Below, piece after piece: positions 17,111 to 25,208 of a stretch of DNA of 64,000 nt. A model generated the notes under the pieces. It was given only the letters and a program-made list of their open reading frames with translations. It made no database searches and had not been told where the DNA came from. The position numbers and the translations under genes were made by a program. Source of the DNA: Microvirga sp052114605 (lineage in GTDB: Bacteria > Pseudomonadota > Alphaproteobacteria > Rhizobiales > Beijerinckiaceae). Each line of letters starts with the position of its first letter. The first letter of the stretch is position 1. The stretch spans positions 186,001 to 250,000 of the forward strand of contig NZ_JBFRFB010000002.1 of the NCBI RefSeq assembly GCF_052114605.1, given 5' to 3'.

Positions 17111-17326
17111 TGGGCGTGGCCATTCGGTCGCCGGTACCGCCCTGCGGGCCGGCATCTCAGCCATGCGCCCTTCCTAAAGTTGAGCACCAGAGTAGAGCCC
17201 GAGAATGCCTTTCATTTTTGGGGCCGATGCTCATGCGCCACAATTCTTAAAAGGAAAGTGTGCGGCAATAAGTCAAAGTTAACGTTTATGGCTAAGTTTA
17301 GACATCCTCGTAACCGTCTGGACGGC

Positions 17327-17341
17327 TTAGGAAAACATTAA
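17327..17341. promoter_or_regulatory. CtrA-like box upstream of sciP
   Basis: TTAG-N7-TTAA matches the CtrA consensus TTAA-N7-TTAA at 7 of 8 positions, 57 bases before the sciP start. In Caulobacter sciP is a direct CtrA target, which makes the site plausible. Binding is inferred. Confidence 0.5.
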
Positions 17342-17398
17342 GCCCCACCCTGTAAGTTCGAGCCTATCAAGGTCGTTGAATTTTTGTGTGAGCGTATC

Positions 17399-17674
17399 AT
17401 GACCGAACCCCACCGCCCTAGGGTCAAGTATGTCATAGGGCCCGATGGCAGTCCCCTGACGATTGCCGACCTGCCTCCCTCCAGCACCCGCCGCTGGGTC
17501 ATCCGCCGCAAGGCCGAAGTTGTTGCCGCCGTTCGCGGCGGACTCCTGAGCCTTGAGGAAGCCTGTCAGCGCTACGCGCTGACCACCGACGAATTCCTGA
17601 GTTGGCAGATGTCCATCGACCAGCATGGACTCGCCGGACTGCGTACCACCCGCATTCAGCAATACCGGCAGTAA
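17399..17674 (+). CDS. sciP: CtrA inhibitor SciP (DUF1153)
   Basis: 91 residues from the ATG at 17399; an in-frame start at 17384 would add five. The whole protein is the DUF1153 helix-turn-helix fold: VKYVIGPDGSPLTIADLP, then TRRWVIRRKAEVVAAVRGG, LLSLEEACQRYALTTDEF and LSWQMSIDQHGLAGLRTT. In Caulobacter SciP binds DNA and CtrA and blocks activation of CtrA targets in swarmer cells. ctrA and chpT lie within 6 kb on the same segment, so the CtrA circuit is largely clustered here. A short AT-tailed inverted repeat follows the gene around 17709-17737 and may terminate it. Confidence 0.92.
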   Translation: MTEPHRPRVKYVIGPDGSPLTIADLPPSSTRRWVIRRKAEVVAAVRGGLLSLEEACQRYALTTDEFLSWQMSIDQHGLAGLRTTRIQQYRQ

Positions 17675-17773
17675 GCCGAACGCTCGAATGCGACAGACAA
17701 TGAGGCGCTGCCTGACACCAGGTGGCGCCTTTTTTGTTTCCGTTGCGGAAATTCAATTCGGAAGGCTGTCCCG

Positions 17774-17788
17774 TTAAGACCTTCCTAA
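17774..17788. promoter_or_regulatory. CtrA-like box upstream of Fis-type gene
   Basis: TTAA-N7-CTAA, followed by CCAT, matches the CtrA consensus at 7 of 8 core positions. It lies 49 bases before the GTG of the Fis-type gene at 17838. Binding is inferred. Confidence 0.45.
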
Positions 17789-17837
17789 CCATAAGATGGG
17801 CATAAATCCTTACCCCTTAGATGGATAGGTTCGAATC

Positions 17838-18140
17838 GTGCTCAGCACCCAGGACATGCCGGAACAGCAAGACCTCGCATCGACATTTGCGAGTCATCCG
17901 CCGTCCACCGCTGCCGATCAGGCCGTGGAGGCGCTGCGGCGTATTCTGGTGGGGCACACCATCGCCGATGTGGAACGCCACCTGATCCTGGACACCTTGG
18001 CCTATTGCCTCGGCAACCGGACCCATGCAGCGCGCATCCTCGGCATTTCGATCCGAACCCTGCGCAACAAGCTGAACGAATATGTGCAGGCGGGCGTCCA
18101 GGTGCCCGAGCCCGGACAGAAGCCGGCCTTAGCGGCCTAA
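17838..18140 (+). CDS. Fis-type helix-turn-helix DNA-binding protein
   Basis: 100 residues from a GTG; an ATG at 17856 is an alternative. The C-terminal 50 residues are a Fis/NtrC-type helix-turn-helix: VERHLILDTLAYCLGN, then RTHAARILGISIRTLRNKLNEY. The N-terminus lacks the receiver and ATPase modules of NtrC proteins, so this is a stand-alone DNA-binding domain. The sequence resembles the C-terminus of FlbD, the flagellar regulator of Caulobacter, although here without the activator domains. Position next to sciP with a CtrA-like box suggests a role in cell-cycle or flagellar control. It ends within the stop of the convergent methyltransferase. Confidence 0.8.
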   Translation: MLSTQDMPEQQDLASTFASHPPSTAADQAVEALRRILVGHTIADVERHLILDTLAYCLGNRTHAARILGISIRTLRNKLNEYVQAGVQVPEPGQKPALAA

Positions 18141-18964
18141 CGCTTTCTCAACCAGACGCTGGTTTCATGAGCCCCGGACATGAGCGGGATCCGGGAGAGG
18201 ATGCCGTTCGCCAGGGCCGCCGCATGGTGCTTGGCCACATAATGGCTCGCGAAGACCAGCTCGAATCCCCTGCCCTGTAGAAGCGTTCCGACCAGAAGCT
18301 GCTCGTTGTAGCCGCGCCATTCCCAAGTCTTGGGATAGGCGTCCGGCAGGGTGATGTCGTGGATATGGACCAGCGTGCCGGCTGCCAGGCGCGGCAGCAC
18401 ATCGAGGAACAGGCGATCCACATCCGTGCCGGGCATGGCGATGTGGCTTGAATCGATGAACAGGATATCGCCGGCTGCCAGGCTCTCGAAGATGCCGGGC
18501 TCAGCATCGCGCAACAGGACCGGCTTATGCTCCACCTTGAGCTTCCCGAGAACCGCGCGGGGTGCCGGATCGATGCAGGTGATCCGCGTCGGCAACCCGC
18601 CATCCGCTACTCCTTGAGCCATGAAGCGGGTGGAATGGCCGGAACCGATCTCGACGATCCTGGCAGGCTTCTCCCGACGCACGAGAGCATAAGCCGCCAC
18701 GGCATCGAGACGCGGGAACCAGCTTTGGTCGAAACGGGCAGGCCCCTCGCCCTTCAGAATGCGCTCGAGGTCCGGGGTATGGCTTTCGACGGCGGCCAGC
18801 ACCGTATCGAAGCGCTGAATCGCCTCTTCGAAGAGTGGGCGCAGGGCCGGATAGTCTTCGGCCTCCACACTCTCGGCGTAACGGTAGGGGATGAAGAAGC
18901 CTAGCCGTTTCAAGCCGAGCAGGGTCGAAAGGCCGAAGCGCAGCCTGCGCCAGAACATCGTCAT
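18137..18964 (-). CDS. Class I SAM-dependent methyltransferase
   Basis: 275 residues. The core is a Methyltransf_24-type domain with ARIVEIGSGHSTRFMA as motif I, ITCIDPAPRAVLG as the acidic motif, and GDILFIDSSHIAMPGTDVDR with HDITLPDAYP, a pattern also seen in O-methyltransferases and in sugar or cephalosporin-hydroxylase-like enzymes. The N-terminal 90 residues (FFIPYRYAESVEAEDYPAL) lie outside the core. Its start overlaps the end of the flippase-like gene by four bases (ATGA), so the two are coupled. Substrate unknown; coupling to a membrane lipid or glycan flippase suggests an envelope molecule. Confidence 0.8.
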   Translation of the reverse strand: MTMFWRRLRFGLSTLLGLKRLGFFIPYRYAESVEAEDYPALRPLFEEAIQRFDTVLAAVESHTPDLERILKGEGPARFDQSWFPRLDAVAAYALVRREKPARIVEIGSGHSTRFMAQGVADGGLPTRITCIDPAPRAVLGKLKVEHKPVLLRDAEPGIFESLAAGDILFIDSSHIAMPGTDVDRLFLDVLPRLAAGTLVHIHDITLPDAYPKTWEWRGYNEQLLVGTLLQGRGFELVFASHYVAKHHAAALANGILSRIPLMSGAHETSVWLRKR

Positions 18965-19977
18965 TTATCGGATGAATGCAGCGGGGGCGGCGGCACAGAG
19001 CTCGAATCCACCTGAGCCCGGCCGCGCCAGGCCTGGGCCAGACGCGCCCTCTCGAACATCAGCACGACGACGAGGGACAGGGCGAAGGGGATCAGAAGGT
19101 AGAACAAGCGGAAGATGATGAGCGCCGCGAGCACGTCCGGCTGCGGAATGTCCGGCATCGCGGTCAGGAAGACAAGTTCGAAAACGCCCAGTCCGCCGGG
19201 CGCATGGCTGACGAGAGCCGCCGAAAAGGAGGCCAGGAACACGGCGAGCACGACGATGAAGCTCGGTTCAAGATGGGCCGGCATGACGAAATAAATGATG
19301 CCGGCGGCGCCCAATAACTCCAGCGGCGCGGCAATCAGCTGCCGAACCATGATGGCCGGGCGTGGGTATTCCAGCTTGATCTTGCGGATGGCCAGCGGCG
19401 GCAGGTGCAGGATTGAGCCGACCACGTAGAGGGCGACGAAGGCGAGCAGCATGATGCCGACGACGCGGGCGGTGGCCGGATTGGTGAGGGCCGAGGGCAT
19501 GAGATCCTCGAGCCTGTGCAACAGGTCCGGATTGACGGTCAGCACTACGCCGCCGAGCAGGATGGTGCCGAGCCCGAAGGTGAAGGAGCACAGAGCGACG
19601 AGCACCGCGATCTGGGTCGCACTCAGGCCCTTGGACGTATAGGCCCGGTAGCGGACAACGGCACCTGAGAAAACCGAAGCGCCGATATTGTGCGACAGGG
19701 CATAGGTCGTGAAGGAGGTGACCGAGACGAACAGCCACGAGATGTGGCGCACGCCGAGATGGAGCAGCGCGATCCGGTCGTACCAGGCAAGGGCCGCATA
19801 GGCGACAAGCGTAGAGAGGCCAGCCAGGGCATAGCGATGAGCCGGCACGGCGGTCAGGCTGTCCCACACGTCGTCGAGGGATATGCCGCGTAGCTCTCGA
19901 TACAGGAGCCAACAGGAAATGACGACAGCCGCAAGCCCGATCAAGGGCCAGATGAACTCACGCACATTCTTCATCAA
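18961..19977 (-). CDS. Flippase-like integral membrane protein (MprF N-terminal / UPF0104 family)
   Basis: 338 residues with about eight to nine predicted helices. The sequence fits the lysylphosphatidylglycerol synthetase membrane domain: SHNIGASVFSGAVVRYRAY, LCSFTFGLGTILLGG and FSAALVSHAPGGLGVFELVF are hallmark motifs. The cytoplasmic synthetase domain of MprF is absent, so it is a stand-alone flippase-like protein, perhaps for lipid or glycan transport. The C-terminal tail is short, basic and Pro-rich. It is translationally coupled to the methyltransferase downstream. Confidence 0.87.
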   Translation of the reverse strand: MMKNVREFIWPLIGLAAVVISCWLLYRELRGISLDDVWDSLTAVPAHRYALAGLSTLVAYAALAWYDRIALLHLGVRHISWLFVSVTSFTTYALSHNIGASVFSGAVVRYRAYTSKGLSATQIAVLVALCSFTFGLGTILLGGVVLTVNPDLLHRLEDLMPSALTNPATARVVGIMLLAFVALYVVGSILHLPPLAIRKIKLEYPRPAIMVRQLIAAPLELLGAAGIIYFVMPAHLEPSFIVVLAVFLASFSAALVSHAPGGLGVFELVFLTAMPDIPQPDVLAALIIFRLFYLLIPFALSLVVVLMFERARLAQAWRGRAQVDSSSVPPPPLHSSDK

Positions 19978-20179
19978 AACGGCAGCGCTCCCTCGTTCTC
20001 TCTTCTTTGCTCACAATCCCTTTATTCCGCAAGAGGGTGATGCCGACAAGCGGGCGGACATATAGCCCTTGGGTGAACAATTCGGCGCGAGCAGGCATGG
20101 GCAGGCCTCGCGCATGGTTGCCCTTGTGGCCTGCCCGTGAGACAGCGGCAGCCTGATCTCAATCTGGAGACGGTGGCCC

Positions 20180-20797
20180 ATGACGGAACCTCACACCATT
20201 TTGAACCTCGACGGTTACACGGACCTGCCGCCGGGCAAAGTCGCCGCCATCGTCACCTATCTGGAGATGCGCGTCCCCCCTCGCCTATCGAATACCCCGG
20301 CGCCGTCAGGCTGGACGCTTCAAGCTATCGGGGCGGACGTCGAGCGCTACAGAACTCTATACCGCCGGATCGGTGAGCCCTGGCTCTGGTTCAGCCGGGC
20401 AGTCATGCCTGAAGCGGAGCTCGCCGCGATCATCGGCGATCCGAAAGTGAAGGCCTTCGCCCTGCATGACGGAACCGGAGATGTCGGCCTTCTGGAACTG
20501 GATTTCCGGTCGGACAGAGAAGCGGAGCTTGCTTTCCTCGGTCTCGCGACCGGAATCATCGGTAAGGGCACCGGTCGTTTTCTCATCGAGGAGGCCATCC
20601 GCCGAGCCTTTGCCGAACCGATCCGCCGCTTCTTCGTGCACACCTGCACCCTCGATCATCCGGGCGCTCTGGCATTCTACAGACGAGCCGGTTTCAAACC
20701 TTACAAGCGCGCCATCGAGGTCGCGGACGATCCGCGTCTTGCGGGCTTCCTGCCGCGCGATTCCGCCGACCACGTACCAGACTTGGATGAGCGATAA
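20180..20797 (+). CDS. GNAT family N-acetyltransferase
   Basis: 205 residues. The GNAT fold spans about residues 60-185. The acetyl-CoA pyrophosphate loop is in FLGLATGIIGKGTGRFLIEE, preceded by the central strand VGLLELDFRS and followed by FVHTCTLDHPGALAFYRRAG. The N-terminal 50 residues (ILNLDGYTDLPPGKVAAIVTYLEMR) look like a family-specific extension. An excellent terminator follows 3 bases after the stop. Substrate unknown. Confidence 0.88.
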   Translation: MTEPHTILNLDGYTDLPPGKVAAIVTYLEMRVPPRLSNTPAPSGWTLQAIGADVERYRTLYRRIGEPWLWFSRAVMPEAELAAIIGDPKVKAFALHDGTGDVGLLELDFRSDREAELAFLGLATGIIGKGTGRFLIEEAIRRAFAEPIRRFFVHTCTLDHPGALAFYRRAGFKPYKRAIEVADDPRLAGFLPRDSADHVPDLDER

Positions 20798-20800
20798 AAT

Positions 20801-20833
20801 AAAAGGACGCGCCGGGCTGCGGCGCGTCCTTTT
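20801..20833. terminator. Bidirectional hairpin terminator
   Basis: AAAAGGACGCGCC (20801-20813), a seven-base loop and GGCGCGTCCTTTT (20821-20833) form a perfect 13-bp stem. It lies between the convergent GNAT and fliJ genes. Confidence 0.9.
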
Positions 20834-20854
20834 GAAAAGCTGTAGGGAAGGATC

Positions 20855-21256
20855 TCAGGCCGTCGCACGAAGCAGGCGGGCCTGACCGGACTGGCTGATC
20901 GCCGGGTCGATGCTGCGCTCGCCCGAGCGCTCCCGGTCTTCCAGGCTTTCGGCCTTCTTCAGATCCTCGAACGCCTCGCCGAGTTCGGCCTTGGCGTCGT
21001 CGAGCTGGGTGTTCAGGTTCTGAGCCGACATGCGAAGGTTGTCCCGCCGCTGGGCAGCGGCGCGAGCATAGGTCGGATAGGCGAAATGGTTAGGATCGGA
21101 GATCCCGGCCTTGTGCTCTTCCGCTGCGATTTCCCGGTCGAGGTCAGCCGCCATGCGGTCGAACTCGGCCATCATCATCTCGATCTGCGCCACGCGGCGA
21201 CGCTTCTCGTCGACTTGAAAGCGCTTGAGGCGGATGAGCGTATCCCGCGACTTCAT
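20855..21256 (-). CDS. fliJ: Flagellar export protein FliJ
   Basis: 133 residues, almost entirely charged coiled coil (TLIRLKRFQVDEKRRRVAQI at the start, then MMAEFDRMAADLDREIAAEE). This matches the alphaproteobacterial FliJ chaperone of the flagellar type III export ATPase. The ATPase gene fliI, often its neighbour, is not in this window. Divergent placement next to ctrA is the usual arrangement in Rhizobiales, which supports the call over a generic coiled coil. Confidence 0.85.
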   Translation of the reverse strand: MKSRDTLIRLKRFQVDEKRRRVAQIEMMMAEFDRMAADLDREIAAEEHKAGISDPNHFAYPTYARAAAQRRDNLRMSAQNLNTQLDDAKAELGEAFEDLKKAESLEDRERSGERSIDPAISQSGQARLLRATA

Positions 21257-21772
21257 CTTGATTCAACTCCACACGTCGCTGTTTCAGGTCCCTCGCGGAT
21301 CGCTCAGTTATCCGTCCGGTATGAGACATCATCCCGCATGGAAGTTGACCTTTCCTTACCGACGCGAAGGAAAAGTGCTGCCGGTACAAATCCATAGCCG
21401 CAAATGCTCATCCAAAGGCCTTCCCCGGACAGCTCGTCAACCTTTCGTTTACCGATTTCGTTAACACTGTTCGCCGTCACGGTTGCGGCTCTCAACGAGT
21501 CTCGACCAGGTGCAGACGAAATCCTTCGTTTGCAATGGTTTCACCTGGAGCGGGCGGTTACGTATGGTCATCCTGAGGGTACGGCGAGACGGCTTTGAAC
21601 GACAGAATGGCACGGCCAAGTCGTTAAGCGCTTGCATGCATGAATCAGGGTTTGTTAACCATTCCAAACTAGCGTTACGAATCAGTTCAAAAGGGCATCC
21701 GTCGCAAGCCCGGCGGCGGATGGGTGGCAAGAGGCCGCTCGAAAGCTCAAGGGCATGGGCTGGGGATTGAAC
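21257..21772. other. fliJ-ctrA intergenic regulatory region
   Basis: 516 bases with no credible gene. It holds TTAAC half-sites (GTTAAC at 21654-21659), GANTC sites at 21497-21501, 21642-21646 and 21679-21683, and a weak CtrA-like box at 21437-21451. In Caulobacter, ctrA transcription responds to CcrM methylation of GANTC and to CtrA itself, so this layout is consistent with that control, though not proof of it. Confidence 0.55.
21437..21451. promoter_or_regulatory. Weak CtrA-like box upstream of ctrA
   Basis: TCAA-N7-TTTA, each half followed by CC, matches TTAACC-N5-TTAACC with one mismatch per half. Possible autoregulatory site; binding is inferred. Confidence 0.3.
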
Positions 21773-22474
21773 ATGCGCGTACTTCTGATCGAAGACGACA
21801 GCGCAACTGCGCAAAGCATCGAGCTGATGCTGAAGTCCGAGAACTTCAACATGTATACGACGGATCTCGGCGAAGAGGGCATCGACCTCGGCAAGCTCTA
21901 TGATTACGACATCATCCTTCTCGATCTGAACCTGCCCGACATGTCCGGCTACGAGGTTCTGCGCACGTTGCGCGTCGCGAAGGTGAAGACTCCGATCCTG
22001 ATTCTCTCCGGCATGGCCGGGATCGAGGACAAGGTGAAGGGCCTCGGCTTCGGCGCCGACGATTACCTGACGAAGCCTTTCCACAAGGACGAGATGGTCG
22101 CCCGCATTCATGCGATCGTGCGCCGCTCGAAGGGCCATGCGCAATCGGTGATCACCACCGGCGATCTCGTCGTCAATCTCGACACGAAGACGGTGGAAGT
22201 CGGCGGTGCACGCGTGCATCTGACCGGCAAGGAATATCAGATGCTCGAGCTGCTCTCGCTGCGCAAGGGCACGACGCTGACGAAGGAAATGTTCCTCAAT
22301 CATCTCTACGGCGGCATGGACGAGCCGGAGCTGAAGATCATCGACGTGTTCATCTGCAAGCTGCGCAAGAAACTCGCCAATGCTTCGCAGGGCAAGAACT
22401 ACATCGAGACCGTATGGGGCCGCGGCTATGTGCTGCGCGAGCCGAACGAGTCCGAAGAGCGCGTCGCGGTTTAA
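21773..22474 (+). CDS. ctrA: Cell cycle response regulator CtrA
   Basis: 233 residues, the usual CtrA length, from the ATG at 21773 with GGGGA upstream (an in-frame start at 21755 would add six residues). The N-terminal receiver shows EDDS, the phospho-acceptor Asp in DIILLDLNLPDMSGYEVL, and the Lys of FGADDYLTKPFHKDEM. The C-terminal OmpR-type winged helix includes VHLTGKEYQMLELL, FLNHLYGGMDEPELKII and TVWGRGYVLREP. CtrA is phosphorylated via CckA-ChpT and controls DNA replication, division, flagella and methylation genes. chpT is convergent with it and fliJ divergent. Confidence 0.98.
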   Translation: MRVLLIEDDSATAQSIELMLKSENFNMYTTDLGEEGIDLGKLYDYDIILLDLNLPDMSGYEVLRTLRVAKVKTPILILSGMAGIEDKVKGLGFGADDYLTKPFHKDEMVARIHAIVRRSKGHAQSVITTGDLVVNLDTKTVEVGGARVHLTGKEYQMLELLSLRKGTTLTKEMFLNHLYGGMDEPELKIIDVFICKLRKKLANASQGKNYIETVWGRGYVLREPNESEERVAV

Positions 22475-22494
22475 GCGATACGACAACGAGAATA

Positions 22495-22523
22495 AAAAAG
22501 CCCGGCACATCGCCGGGCTTTTT
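22495..22523 (+). terminator. Terminator of ctrA
   Basis: AAAAAGCCCGGC, a five-base loop and GCCGGGCTTTTT form a perfect 12-bp stem with a T-run, 20 bases after the ctrA stop. Confidence 0.93.
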
Positions 22524-22562
22524 GTTTTTGTGGAATGCGATTGCAAAGAAACGATACGCCTC

Positions 22563-22647
22563 CACTGTCATTCGCGCCTTCGCGGCGATGACAGTGTTTT
22601 ATCCTGAGAGCGATCCCGAATCTTCGCTACGCTTCGTCCGGGATGAC
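22563..22647. repeat. Two adjacent palindromic intergenic repeats
   Basis: CACTGTCAT (22563-22571) pairs with ATGACAGTG (22588-22596). A second element, ATCCCG (22613-22618) with CGGGAT (22639-22644), is the same family as the repeats at 60001-60024 and 61571-61602 (core TCCGGGATGAC). They lie between convergent ctrA and chpT. Confidence 0.65.
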
Positions 22648-22660
22648 AATCAGGATGATG

Positions 22661-23302
22661 TCAGGCCGTCACTGCCTTGATCGTCACCTCATCGCCTTCG
22701 ATGCTGAAGGCGATGGTCATGTCGGATTCGCGCGCCACCATGCCGGCGTAGTAGATCTGGATGCCGTGCGCGTCGACCGTGCCGGTCTCGGAATGGCCGG
22801 CGAGCAGCTCCTGCGAATGGGCGGGGATGCGCGCGTTCAGGCCCTTCGAGCGGATCTCGAACTGGCAGCTCTCCGCATCGCCCGTTACCGTCACCGCAAT
22901 CGAGCCGCCGCGCGGAATGGCGGTGATGGCGATCATGATCAGGTTGAGGAGGAGCTTGACCCGGTTCTTGGGGAACAGCAGGCGAGGCGACGACCAGGAG
23001 AAGGTGATCTTGTCATCCAGAAACATGCCGCGCGCCACCTGCTCGGCATCGCCCAGATCGATGGAGGCTCCGGCCGATCCGGCTGCGCCGAAGGCGAGGC
23101 GGGCGAATTGCAGGCGGGCGGAGGCTTGGCGGGCGCTCTTCTGGATCAGGTCGAGGGCGAACTCGCGCATGGAGGTGTCGCTGTCGTCCTCCAGGACCTC
23201 GAGGCCGTTGACGATTGCGCCGACCGGCGAGATCACGTCGTGGCAGACGCGCGAGCAGAGAAGAGCGGCAAGGTCGAGCGAATCAAGGGAAATGGTGGCC
23301 AT
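22661..23302 (-). CDS. chpT: Histidine phosphotransferase ChpT
   Basis: 213 residues. The N-terminal dimerisation helices contain the phospho-acceptor region LLCSRVCHDVISPVGAIVNG with the conserved His near residue 21. The degenerate ATPase-like C-terminal domain includes NRVKLLLNLIMIAITAIPRG but no ATP-binding G-boxes, as in ChpT (DUF2328). It passes phosphate from CckA to CtrA and CpdR. Adjacency to ctrA and, one gene further, eipA matches the Brucella order ctrA-chpT-eipA. Confidence 0.95.
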   Translation of the reverse strand: MATISLDSLDLAALLCSRVCHDVISPVGAIVNGLEVLEDDSDTSMREFALDLIQKSARQASARLQFARLAFGAAGSAGASIDLGDAEQVARGMFLDDKITFSWSSPRLLFPKNRVKLLLNLIMIAITAIPRGGSIAVTVTGDAESCQFEIRSKGLNARIPAHSQELLAGHSETGTVDAHGIQIYYAGMVARESDMTIAFSIEGDEVTIKAVTA

Positions 23303-23473
23303 GAGGGCTCCGGAAGCACCGTAAGTTCAGCGTTGGATTCATGAAATTCAGGATTTCATCCGCCATGAATAACGCCAAACAGGAAAGAGAACGTGAACCG
23401 GATACCCGGCTACGAGTTCTTTGGAAAGCAGTCAAAAGAGATCGACAGATCTTACCAGAGCAGGCACAAATCA

Positions 23474-24301
23474 ATGATGCGTCTCGATGACTCCAATCCC
23501 GATGAAATCGCCCAGCGACTGGCCCATATCGCTTGGGAGGCCGGCAACGTTCTGCGTGGGTTGGAAAATGCCTTCATCGACAAACGGCTCAAGGAGGACG
23601 GAAGCCCCACGACGGCAGCCGATCTGGCGGCCGAGGAGCTGATCATCAAGCGCCTTCACGAAGCTTGGCCCGGCATCCCCATCGTGGCCGAGGAGACAGC
23701 GAGCACGGCGAGCACAGCAGACTACTTCTTCCTGGTCGATCCTTTGGACGGCACCGGCGACTTCCTGAACGGCACCGGAGAATACAGCGTCAATATCGCC
23801 CTGATTCGGGGCAAGAGACCGATCGCGGCGGTTGTCTCCGCGCCGGCCATGGGCTCGATCTGGATGGCTGGGACCAAAGCCTGGACCTGCCCCCTCCCCG
23901 CGGACTTGGCGAGCGGCTTTGCTTGGCAGGAGGCGAAAGTTCGCAACGCCCCTGAGGATGGCCTCGTCGCCTTGGTGAGCCGCCGTCACGGCGATGTCGC
24001 CACGGAGGCCTGCCTGTCCGTGCTCTCCATCGGCACTCGGCGCATGACCTCTTCCGCCTTGAAATTCTGCCTGATTGCCTCCGGCGAAGCGGATGTCTAT
24101 GTGCGCTGCGGCGCGACCATGGAATGGGACACGGCGGCGGGCGACCATATTCTCTGCTGCGCCGGCGGCAGCGTGGTCGGCCCGGGCAGCATTCCGCTCA
24201 CCTACGGGCACGAGGATCGGGGCTATCGCAATGGTCCCTTCGCCGCCATGGGCGACACCACTCTGGCACAGCAGCTCGACCTGCCTGTGGCAGCCGCCTA
24301 A
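23474..24301 (+). CDS. Inositol monophosphatase family enzyme, CysQ-like
   Basis: 275 residues from the ATG at 23474; the frame is open from 23393 but the family N-terminus fits the later start. IMPase motifs are complete: EETAST (metal Glu), DPLDGTGDFLNGTGEYSVNI (metal Asps and the DG loop), and EWDTAAGDHILCCAGGSV near the C-terminus. The wording is closest to 3'(2'),5'-bisphosphate nucleotidase CysQ, which recycles PAP in sulfate assimilation. A sugar or inositol phosphatase cannot be excluded. It is inserted between chpT and eipA, which are neighbours in Brucella. Confidence 0.87.
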   Translation: MMRLDDSNPDEIAQRLAHIAWEAGNVLRGLENAFIDKRLKEDGSPTTAADLAAEELIIKRLHEAWPGIPIVAEETASTASTADYFFLVDPLDGTGDFLNGTGEYSVNIALIRGKRPIAAVVSAPAMGSIWMAGTKAWTCPLPADLASGFAWQEAKVRNAPEDGLVALVSRRHGDVATEACLSVLSIGTRRMTSSALKFCLIASGEADVYVRCGATMEWDTAAGDHILCCAGGSVVGPGSIPLTYGHEDRGYRNGPFAAMGDTTLAQQLDLPVAAA

Positions 24302-24436
24302 ACATTCCCCTGCGGCAATAATGAACGTCTCGTACAGAGATTGTTAGGGTTGATGCTCGTAAATTCAGGGTTCGATAGAAGCCGTCCGGCCCTGCGCGGC
24401 CGGATCGTCCCCTGTCTCAAGACGAGGAGATAGCCT

Positions 24437-25036
24437 ATGCGCTCCCGAATCCCGTTTCTGGCCGCGGCCGCTTTTGCCGCTCTCAGTGCTTTACCCATGC
24501 AGGCCTCGGCCCAGAGGGTCCAGCAAGCCTATGCGCCGAATCCTGGCCGGCCTGAATCCTTCAATTCCAACGAATTGGTGGATTCCGGCCATCAGTTCTT
24601 CGGTTCCGCCTCTCGTGGCCTCGCGCTGGCGCTTCAGGAGGCCATCAGCCGCTGGGGTGAGCCCAACGGCTATATCCTCGGGCAGGAGGCCTCCGGCGCC
24701 ATCATCGGCGGTCTCCGCTATGGCGAGGGGAAGCTGTTCACCCGCAATGCCGGCGAGCGCCGCGTCTTCTGGCAGGGGCCGTCCATCGGCTTCGATTTCG
24801 GTGGCGAGGGCGCCCGGACCATGATGCTGGTCTACAACATGCCCTTTACGGAAGCCCTCTATAAGCGCTTCGTGGGCATCGACGGCTCGGCCTATTTCAT
24901 CGGCGGCTTCGGCGTGACGGCGGCGGCCGCAGACGAGATGATCGTGGTCCCGATCCGGGCAGGCGTCGGGGCAAGACTCGGCGTGAACATGGGCTACCTG
25001 AAATTCACCCCCGAGCCGACCTGGAACCCCTTCTGA
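24437..25036 (+). CDS. eipA: Envelope integrity protein EipA (DUF1134)
   Basis: 199 residues. A signal peptide (FLAAAAFAALSALPMQASAQ, cleavage near residue 26) precedes the DUF1134 domain. Typical stretches are ELVDSGHQFFGSASRGLA, GYILGQEASGAIIGGLRYGE, GPSIGFDFGGEGARTMMLVY and AYFIGGFGVTAAAADEMIVV. In Brucella EipA is a periplasmic beta-barrel-like protein needed for envelope stress resistance and virulence and is directly activated by CtrA. I see no clean CtrA box in the 135 bases upstream here. Its closeness to ctrA and chpT supports orthology. Confidence 0.9.
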   Translation: MRSRIPFLAAAAFAALSALPMQASAQRVQQAYAPNPGRPESFNSNELVDSGHQFFGSASRGLALALQEAISRWGEPNGYILGQEASGAIIGGLRYGEGKLFTRNAGERRVFWQGPSIGFDFGGEGARTMMLVYNMPFTEALYKRFVGIDGSAYFIGGFGVTAAAADEMIVVPIRAGVGARLGVNMGYLKFTPEPTWNPF

Positions 25037-25208
25037 GGTTAAAGCCGGCGCAGACTTGTCTCCGCGCTAGTGGAAACCTCCCTGAAATGCACTAGAACCG
25101 GCAGGCCGGGGCACGATGTCCCTGGAAAGCTGCGCGGGCACAAGGCAAGGTGCTTGGGCGTTACCGGTCAGGCATTTTGGAGTTGGCGTCCGCGTGGTCG
25201 AAACAATC

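Larger units (their letters stand above)
17037..17398. other. Intergenic region between mnmA and sciP
   Basis: 362 bases between divergent genes. The part near mnmA contains a palindromic repeat copy (17078-17110). The part near sciP is AT-rich and holds a CtrA-like box (17327-17341). No convincing open reading frame was found. Confidence 0.6.
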
